Positions 1-6,731 of a stretch of DNA of 6,731 nucleotides are shown piece after piece (position 1 is the first letter of the stretch; every line of letters starts with the position of its first letter). The notes under the pieces were generated by a model. That model was not told the DNA's origin. It ran no database searches and worked only from the letters and a program-made list of their open reading frames with translations. The position numbers and the translations under genes were made by a program. Origin of the DNA: Arenimonas sp. (GTDB lineage Bacteria > Pseudomonadota > Gammaproteobacteria > Xanthomonadales > Xanthomonadaceae); assembly GCA_003497545.1 (NCBI GenBank), contig DNNT01000131.1, forward strand, positions 3,887 to 10,617. The letters run 5' to 3'.

Positions 1-129
1 CTCGGCGGCCAGGAACATGGGAACGCCCTGTTCGTCGTACAGGAAGGCCGCGTGGTACTCGTACGTCTCCCAAAGCTGGACGCTGAAGCCGGTTCCGGCC
101 CTCGCCGGATCGAACCAGGTCGAGCTGGC
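1..129 (-). repeat. C-terminal module, unit 2 of copy 2, cut by window edge
   Basis: Residues 706-748. The unit opens SSTWFDPARAGTGFSVQ and reaches YDEQGVPMFLAAE at the window edge. It matches the first third of unit 2 in copy 1 with a one-residue gap, so the missing part is probably about 100 residues. Confidence 0.7.
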
Positions 130-2244
130 GTCCACCGGCGCGCCGGCCACGCGCGGACAGCCCCGCCCCAGCGATTGCAGCGGCTGGCTGCCGGCGATGC
201 CGTCGATCGTGTAGGTCAGCGTGAACGCATCGGGGCCCACCGGCGTGAGCGTGGCTTCGCCGACCACAGTCAGGACCCGGGTGCTGCCGTCCCATGTCGC
301 GCGGTACACCGGGCTGTGCCGGATGCCATTCGCAGCCGGAGCGGCGCCCTGCAGGTAATACCAGGTCGGACGACCATCGGCGAAATAGGTGTACCACAGG
401 CCCGTCCACTGGTTGCCGGCGGGGTACAGGAACAGGCCGCTGCCCGGGCGGCCGGCATTGTAGTAGCTGCCGGGACGCACATCGGGGGCCTGGCCCTCGA
501 TCGTCGCGGTGAAGGAAAGCGAGGCGGGCCGCCCATCCTCGTTCATGGGAACGAGGTACCAACGGCCCGGTGCGAGCGCACCGCCACTGACTTCGAAGGA
601 GGTCCCCGCGGCGGTCGCGCGGCCGCTGGCGACGGCCTGGTCGGCTGGCGGCGCGGTGTCGATGCTTGCGTCGGCCGCGTCGAGCGCGGCCGTTCGCCGG
701 GCGAGGTAAAGGGGCGTGCCGCCCGGGGCGTCGCTGCGCGCCTGCACCCGCAGCGACTGCGCGCCCGCCGGGACGTCCACGACAATGCGTGGATGCGGCT
801 CGACGGGCCCCAGGCGCAAGGTTTGCTCACGCCCGGGCAACAGCGGCAGCGGCGGCGCGTCGAAATCAGCCTGGCGCCCCACGACCACCGGGACATCCAC
901 CAGCACCTGGTCCTGCGGCGACGACAGCCGGGCCACGCCGACCCGTCGCTCTCCCGCGACCATGCCGGGGTCGTTCCAGCCGAAATGCACGTCTTCGAAA
1001 GCCCAGGTCGTCTCGCGCCCGGGCCCGGTCGCGGTCAGGCTCATGGCCGGATCGGAGACTGGCACGTCGGACACTTCCACCCGCGCGTCGATGGGGAACT
1101 CGATCGCGTTGTGGATCCGCAGGATCCAACTGCGCGGTACGTCGCCGGGCTCGATGCGCAGCAGGCAGAAGGAGCCGATGCGCTCGCAGGCTTCCTCGTC
1201 CTGCGTAAGCAGGCCGTTGCCGTCGATGTCCTCGCCGGCGAATACGCGCCCCCCGCGCGCGTTGTCCGCCTCGATGAGCACCAGTCGCTCCTGCGCCCCA
1301 CCCGGAACCCGGGCCGGGACCGGGAACACGCGGGACGCCGAGCCAAGCTCGCTGTCCCAGGCATCTTCGGGCGAACGGTCCACCCCCACCGGAATGTCAT
1401 GCACTGCGGGTGCAACCAGTGGCGTCGTCGACAGGCGGCGCCCTTCCAGCCCGCTGCCCGCGACCTCGCGATAGCCGGAATGGCCGGCGCCGTAGAAGGA
1501 CGGCGGCAGGAACGGCAGCACGTTGACCGTGGCGCGGGCCTCGCGGCAGGTGCCGTCCAGGCACAGCCGGTAGCGGAATGGATACGGACCCATCATCCCC
1601 GGGTCGAGCCAGAACCGGCCGCGCCCGCTCCCCGAATACTGGAAGCGCCCGGCCGCCGGCGGCTCGAGCATCTCGAAGGTCATGCGATAAGCGTCGTACC
1701 AGGCACGGTCCACGTCGTCGTTGGCATCCAGCTCGATCGACTCGTAGGGAAAGTTGGCCTGGACCTCGGCATGGTCGTCCCCGAGGCGCCAATCGCCGAT
1801 TTCGGGCACCTCGTCGTCGAGGATGGTCACCCTGGTGCCGTGACCGCTGCCCGAGGCGAAGGTCGCACCGACAAGGCCGGACGTCGTCACGTGGAAATAC
1901 TGGTTTCCCTCGTCATGGGTGTCGCCAAGGACCTGGAGGGTAATCGAGGCCTGGGTCTGCCCGGCCGGAATGCTGACGCGACGGGTCGGGAAGTTGGCGA
2001 AATCGGCGTCCGGCACGGCATTCCAGGATTCCCATTCGACCCCGACATCGAAGCTGACGGCCGCAGTCGGCACACGATCGAGCACGAAGGTGAGCACCAC
2101 CGCGCGACTGCCCGCGTCGCCCTCGGGGACTTCCAGGTCGGCAGGGGTGGACAGTTGCGGCAGCACCTGGGCGGCCACGCCTTGCGAAAGGCCGAGGATC
2201 AGGAAGCAGGCTGCGGTGGCCTGCGCGAAAGGACCTTGGAACAT
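1..2244 (-). CDS. Exported Calx-beta/EF-hand multidomain protein, copy 2, 3' end beyond window
   Basis: Paralog of the preceding gene; function unknown. 748 codons run without a stop from ATG at 2244 to the left edge. By comparison with copy 1, about 100 residues are missing. A signal peptide is visible (MFQGPFAQAT to GVAA|QVLP, cleavage near 25). Order: Calx-beta-like domain (about 35-145, ending ILDDE); cadherin/Ig-like domain (about 165-245, with PPAAGRF and PFRYRLC); EF-hand loop at 339-350 (D-x-D-x-N-G-x-x-T-x-x-E) with Cys353 and Cys360; Ig-like stretch (about 398-458); PPC-like domain (about 475-585, VDVPAGAQSL and GALAPGRWYLV); then C-terminal unit 1 (590-697) and the start of unit 2 (706-748). 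Similarity to copy 1 is low in the N-terminal half and high at the C-terminus. In the first 43 residues of unit 1, 30 are identical by hand count. The one-base gap to copy 1 implies co-transcription and likely translational coupling. Confidence 0.9.
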   Translation of the reverse strand, partial: MFQGPFAQATAACFLILGLSQGVAAQVLPQLSTPADLEVPEGDAGSRAVVLTFVLDRVPTAAVSFDVGVEWESWNAVPDADFANFPTRRVSIPAGQTQASITLQVLGDTHDEGNQYFHVTTSGLVGATFASGSGHGTRVTILDDEVPEIGDWRLGDDHAEVQANFPYESIELDANDDVDRAWYDAYRMTFEMLEPPAAGRFQYSGSGRGRFWLDPGMMGPYPFRYRLCLDGTCREARATVNVLPFLPPSFYGAGHSGYREVAGSGLEGRRLSTTPLVAPAVHDIPVGVDRSPEDAWDSELGSASRVFPVPARVPGGAQERLVLIEADNARGGRVFAGEDIDGNGLLTQDEEACERIGSFCLLRIEPGDVPRSWILRIHNAIEFPIDARVEVSDVPVSDPAMSLTATGPGRETTWAFEDVHFGWNDPGMVAGERRVGVARLSSPQDQVLVDVPVVVGRQADFDAPPLPLLPGREQTLRLGPVEPHPRIVVDVPAGAQSLRVQARSDAPGGTPLYLARRTAALDAADASIDTAPPADQAVASGRATAAGTSFEVSGGALAPGRWYLVPMNEDGRPASLSFTATIEGQAPDVRPGSYYNAGRPGSGLFLYPAGNQWTGLWYTYFADGRPTWYYLQGAAPAANGIRHSPVYRATWDGSTRVLTVVGEATLTPVGPDAFTLTYTIDGIAGSQPLQSLGRGCPRVAGAPVDASSTWFDPARAGTGFSVQLWETYEYHAAFLYDEQGVPMFLAAE
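154..477 (-). repeat. C-terminal module, unit 1 of copy 2
   Basis: Residues 590-697. The unit opens RPGSYYNAGRPGSGLFLYPA, contains GLWYTYFADGRPTWYYLQ, and ends LGRGCP. It is the direct counterpart of unit 1 in copy 1 and the same length (108 residues). Confidence 0.75.
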
Positions 2245-2262
2245 GTCAGGGCTCGCATCCTT
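2242..2262 (-). other. Stop/start junction of the two paralogs
   Basis: On the minus strand the TGA of copy 1 (2248-2246) is followed by one base and then the ATG of copy 2 (2244-2242). The best purine-rich candidate upstream is AAGGA at 2262-2258, inside copy 1. It lies 13 bases from the ATG, which is far for a ribosome binding site. Start of copy 2 may therefore depend on ribosomes ending copy 1 (inference). The start is supported by the signal peptide that follows it. Confidence 0.6.
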
Positions 2263-4792
2263 GGGTCGAGCCGGGACCACCCAACGGTTGGACCCGGTCG
2301 ATCACGTGGAACGTCTGGCTGCCCTCGTAGGGCCATGACAGCGTGTAATCGACGTCCAACTCGATTTCGGCGAGGGTGCCGCCGGCCAGCGTGCGCCGCA
2401 GCACGCCGACGGACTGGCGGCGCGGGGCCAGATGGTTGCAGTTGGTCTGGCAACTGCCGTTGAGCAGCTCCAGCGGCAGGTCGGCGACGTCGCCACCGAG
2501 GTCCGGCCGCTCGGCCGCAAGGAACAAAGGGCTGCCCTTTTCGTCATAAGTGAAGGCGGCGATGAACTGGTAGCCATCGGCCCAGGTCTGCACGCTGTAG
2601 CCGTTGCCGGAACGCGCCGGATCGAACCAGTGCGAACTGATGTCCAGCGGCTGGCCGTCCCGCGCGGGGCAACCGCGACCGAGCGGCTCCATGACCTGGC
2701 TGCCGGCGTCGCCGTCGATCATGTAGCTCATCAGGAAGCGGTCGTCGCCCAGGGGCGTCACCTGCATCACGCCAACGTCCAACAGCCGCGCCGAGGTGCC
2801 GTTCCATGCGCTGCGAAGGATCGACGACCGCCAGGAGCCGTCGCTGCCCGGCTTCGGCGCCTGCAGGTAGAACCAGGTCGGGCGCGCACGCGGGTCATAG
2901 GTGTACCAGAGGCCCGCCCTCTGGTCCCCGGCCGGATACAGCAGCAAGCCATGGCCAGGCCGCGACGGGTTGAAATAGCTGCCCGGCCGGATCGCCGGCA
3001 TGGCGGCAGCCACGTCCACCCGAACCTCGACCCGCGCGGGCGCATCGGCGAGGTTGCGGACCAGTGCGTACCAACGCCCGACCCGGGGCGCCGCCACGGT
3101 GACGGTGCGCGCCTGCCCCGCCGGGACCTGCACGTAGGACGAATCGGGCTCGCCGCTGCCGTACTCCCATACCACGGACCTGTCGCGTTCCTCGTAGCCG
3201 AACCAGTAGGGCGCGAACGAGATGGGCGTGTCGCCACCCATCGTGATCGAAAGGGACTGGGCTCCCGGCGGCACGTCGAAGAACAGGCCGCGGTCTTCCC
3301 ACCACTTCGCCGACGACGGGTACAGCGCAACCGGCGTGGTCTCGCCATGGGTCGGCAGCAACAGCATGCCGTCGCCGCCGTAAGCATCGATCCTGAAATC
3401 GCCTATCGGCCGGTCGCCGTCGCGGACTTCGACGAAGGCGGCCATGGGTCCGAACGCCAGGCCATCGGCCCAGGACACCGTGAGCTCGATGGCAGCATCG
3501 CGGCCGACCGTGACCGGCCCCGTCGCCCGCAGCCTGCTTTCCGGGTCGTCCATCCGGATCTCGAAAATGTTGACCGCCGACGCGTGCGCCGCGCCCTCGC
3601 GCGAATGCACCGCAACCCAGTAAGGCACCGGCTCGGCACCCACCTGGATCTTCGCAACGCAGCCTGGCACGACGACATCGACGCCGGACACGACGCAAAC
3701 CTGCTCGTCCGCCGAAGGCTGGCCATCGCCATTCCGATCGAGGCCGACGCGGAACTCGATGGCCTCCTCACGCTGGTAGGCCGAGCGGACGTGGATGCGC
3801 CGCTCGATCGTTTCGCCGGGCGGCGAGGCAGGCAGGGTTCCGCTCGTCCATGCCACGCCATCGCGCGAATCCCAGGGCAGGTGCGGCGTCGGGTCGACCC
3901 CGGTCTGGAAGTCGACGCGGCGCGCATGCGCGAGCGTGCTGACCAGGTATCGGGCATCCGCGAGCGCGGGCAGCCGGGCAAGTTCGACGCGGAACCCCCC
4001 GGATCGGCGCCCGCCGGCCGTGACCGGCGACTCGAGCTGGCCGGACAGGAACACGGTGGCTTCGACGCACTCAAGCCCATCCGACTTGCAGAGGCGATAG
4101 CGGAAACGGTCTTCGCCGGCGAAGTCCGGTTCCGGCTCGTAGGCGAAATAATCAATGCCCGACCCGTAGTCCAACTGAGTCAGGGTGCCATGCGCCGGGG
4201 GCTGCAGGACCGTCGTCACGGTATCCTTCAGTACGTTCCAGGGGTCGTCGACGTCGTTCACGCCCGGGAAGATCGTGATGCCCTCGTTCACCTCGAACAA
4301 CACGTGGTCGTCGGTTCCCGCAAGCGGCGGCTGGGGCGGCACGTCGTCGTCCATGATCAGGATGCCCACCGGGGTCTCGCCGCTGCCGGTGTCCACCGCC
4401 GTGCCGCCGCCCCGGAAGTTGTAGAACTTCATGAACAGCATTTCGCTCGACTCGACGATGGTGTCGCCCTTGATCACCAGCGGCGTGGAGCCAGCCTGCT
4501 GCCCCGCGGGCACCACCACCTCGGTGGGCGGGATCACCACGTAGTCGACCCCGGGCGTCGCGGAGGGCATCACCGTCTCGTCCGTGCGCACGGTGAACCG
4601 CACCTCGCTCGTGGGCGGGCGCGAGAACATCCATTCGATCTGCACGACGTGGTCCGCGTCGCCTTCCTGCGGCCGCGTGCTCTCGCCGAAGACGGAGAGA
4701 TAGGGCTTGTCCTGCGCCTCGACGCCGGGCGAGGACACCAGGCAGGCGAGCGCCGCAAGCATCGATGCGACGGCAGCGAACGGGAATCGCAT
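2246..4792 (-). CDS. Exported Calx-beta/EF-hand multidomain protein, copy 1 (848 aa)
   Basis: Function unknown. The start at 4792 is chosen because it gives a clean Sec signal peptide, MRFPFAAVAS to VEA|QDKP, with cleavage near residue 26. An in-frame ATG at 4897 would lie inside the pnp terminator and add an Arg-rich extension. No good Shine-Dalgarno is visible. Order seen: Calx-beta-like domain (about 32-150, with GVDY and the closing DDD); cadherin/Ig-like domain (about 160-250, with PPAHGTL and FAGEDRFRYRLC); a canonical EF-hand loop at 352-363 (D-x-N-x-D-G-x-x-S-x-x-E) followed by Cys366 and Cys378; an Ig-like stretch (about 415-475); a PPC-like beta domain (about 487-592, FDVPPGAQSLSI); then two C-terminal units (602-709 and 718-840). 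The eight mature cysteines suit disulfides outside the cytoplasm. No catalytic domain was recognised. The stop lies one base before the start of the paralog. It is probably secreted or surface-bound and calcium-stabilised (inference). Confidence 0.9.
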   Translation of the reverse strand: MRFPFAAVASMLAALACLVSSPGVEAQDKPYLSVFGESTRPQEGDADHVVQIEWMFSRPPTSEVRFTVRTDETVMPSATPGVDYVVIPPTEVVVPAGQQAGSTPLVIKGDTIVESSEMLFMKFYNFRGGGTAVDTGSGETPVGILIMDDDVPPQPPLAGTDDHVLFEVNEGITIFPGVNDVDDPWNVLKDTVTTVLQPPAHGTLTQLDYGSGIDYFAYEPEPDFAGEDRFRYRLCKSDGLECVEATVFLSGQLESPVTAGGRRSGGFRVELARLPALADARYLVSTLAHARRVDFQTGVDPTPHLPWDSRDGVAWTSGTLPASPPGETIERRIHVRSAYQREEAIEFRVGLDRNGDGQPSADEQVCVVSGVDVVVPGCVAKIQVGAEPVPYWVAVHSREGAAHASAVNIFEIRMDDPESRLRATGPVTVGRDAAIELTVSWADGLAFGPMAAFVEVRDGDRPIGDFRIDAYGGDGMLLLPTHGETTPVALYPSSAKWWEDRGLFFDVPPGAQSLSITMGGDTPISFAPYWFGYEERDRSVVWEYGSGEPDSSYVQVPAGQARTVTVAAPRVGRWYALVRNLADAPARVEVRVDVAAAMPAIRPGSYFNPSRPGHGLLLYPAGDQRAGLWYTYDPRARPTWFYLQAPKPGSDGSWRSSILRSAWNGTSARLLDVGVMQVTPLGDDRFLMSYMIDGDAGSQVMEPLGRGCPARDGQPLDISSHWFDPARSGNGYSVQTWADGYQFIAAFTYDEKGSPLFLAAERPDLGGDVADLPLELLNGSCQTNCNHLAPRRQSVGVLRRTLAGGTLAEIELDVDYTLSWPYEGSQTFHVIDRVQPLGGPGSTQGCEP
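2273..2641 (-). repeat. C-terminal module, unit 2 of copy 1
   Basis: Residues 718-840. The unit opens SSHWFDPARSGNGYSVQ, continues AAFTYDEKGSPLFLAAE, and ends with a YTLSWPYEGSQTFHV stretch that matches the end of unit 1. It adds two cysteines (781 and 785) in a CQTNC motif that unit 1 lacks. Confidence 0.7.
2666..2989 (-). repeat. C-terminal module, unit 1 of copy 1
   Basis: Residues 602-709. The unit opens RPGSYFNPSRPGHG, continues GLWYTYDPRARPTW, and ends SQVMEPLGRGCP. It shares with unit 2 the order aromatic-N/D-P-x-R-x-G-x-G, then an aromatic-YD-x-x-x-x-P segment, then a late YxxDGxxGSQ-like stretch. This is a protein-level repeat, not a recent DNA duplication, because the codons differ freely. 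Confidence 0.75.
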
Positions 4793-4841
4793 GGCCCGAT
4801 GATGCCACGGCAGCCGCCGCCAAGGCCAAGCAACCACCGCT

Positions 4842-4852
4842 GAGAATTTCTC
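4842..4852. promoter_or_regulatory. Short AT-rich palindrome upstream of the exported-protein gene
   Basis: GAGAA-N-TTCTC is an 11-base inverted repeat with one central base, lying between the pnp terminator and the next ATG (50 bases before that start). It is the main AT-rich spot in an otherwise GC-rich 75-base gap. The gap must hold the promoter if the terminator is efficient, so this could be part of a -10 region or a small operator. I found no convincing -35/-10 pair at normal spacing. A palindrome this short can occur by chance. Confidence 0.25.
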
Positions 4853-4867
4853 GCAGGGGCGCGCAAA

Positions 4868-4895
4868 GAAAAAGCGGGCCGAAGCCCGCTTTTTC
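4868..4895 (-). terminator. Intrinsic terminator of pnp with UUCG tetraloop
   Basis: A perfect 12-bp inverted repeat (4868-4879 with 4884-4895) flanks a 4-base loop, starting 24 bases after the pnp stop. Read on the minus strand, the GC core AGCGGGC closes a TTCG loop through a C-G pair, the classic extra-stable C(UUCG)G hairpin. A TTTTTCTTT tract follows. The matching A-run on the other arm gives the plus strand a T-run too, so the hairpin could act in both directions, although no plus-strand gene was found to use it. It separates pnp from the exported-protein genes downstream. Confidence 0.92.
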
Positions 4896-4919
4896 ATGTC
4901 ACCCGGATGAAGCGAAGGC

Positions 4920-6731
<1,812 letters not shown>

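Noticed and set aside
52..2463. An 803-codon open frame on the plus strand opposite copy 2.
   Set aside because: It is in exact codon register with copy 2, so a stop needs a sense TTA, CTA or TCA codon, which are rare in GC-rich genes. The product is Arg/His/Gly-rich with no domain, while the opposite strand gives a signal peptide and recognisable domains.
3017..3334. PPC-like domain taken as a sign of a secreted peptidase.
   Set aside because: PPC domains often accompany peptidases, but no catalytic triad or zinc motif was seen in either protein, so no protease is called.
4742..4792. A lipoprotein signal in copy 1 at Cys17.
   Set aside because: The residues before the cysteine (A-L-A-C) fit the lipobox poorly because the -3 position is Ala and not Leu. 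A standard cleavage site VEA|Q follows at a better place.
2432..4843. A second 803-codon plus-strand open frame opposite copy 1, equal in length to the first.
   Set aside because: It has the same register effect. The equal length is a coincidence: the frames are offset by 2380 bases, whereas matching C-terminal residues of the paralogs are offset by about 2509, so the ends are not at homologous places.
4793..4897. A 35-residue N-terminal extension of copy 1 from an ATG at 4897.
   Set aside because: The start codon overlaps the terminator hairpin, the extension is Arg/Trp-rich, and it would bury the clear signal peptide that begins at 4792.

Overview
The window reads as GC-rich chromosomal DNA from a gammaproteobacterium. 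The Xanthomonadaceae/Lysobacteraceae (Lysobacter-like) group is the best guess. This rests on the PNPase sequence, the strong G/C bias at third codon positions, and the type of secreted multidomain proteins next to it; no database search was possible. All supported genes are on the minus strand, so the window is best read from its right end to its left end.

Right part (4920-6731): the 3' 603 codons of pnp, polynucleotide phosphorylase, a core RNA-decay exoribonuclease. Its first ~95 residues lie beyond the window edge. It is followed at once by a strong intrinsic terminator whose hairpin (4868-4895) carries a C(UUCG)G tetraloop, so pnp transcription probably ends there.

Left and middle part (1-4792): two consecutive paralogous genes for large exported proteins. 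The first (2246-4792, 848 aa) is complete. The second (from 2244 leftward, 748 codons seen) runs off the left edge. One base separates the stop of the first from the ATG of the second, so they form a tight two-gene unit. Both have a Sec signal peptide, a Calx-beta domain, a cadherin/Ig-like domain, a region with a canonical EF-hand-type calcium loop next to a cysteine pair, a PPC-like beta domain, and a C-terminal region built from two copies of a ~110-residue unit with a W/Y-(F/Y)-N/D-P-x-R-x-G-x-G ... YD-x-x-G-x-P-x-(W/F) pattern. Neither has a recognisable enzymatic domain. They look like calcium-binding secreted or cell-surface proteins of unknown role.

No RNA gene, mobile element or CRISPR array was seen. 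Very long plus-strand open frames oppose the two paralogs, but codon register explains them and they are not called as genes. The most interesting feature is the coupled paralog pair with its duplicated C-terminal module. This is an uncharacterised protein family rather than a clear new system.
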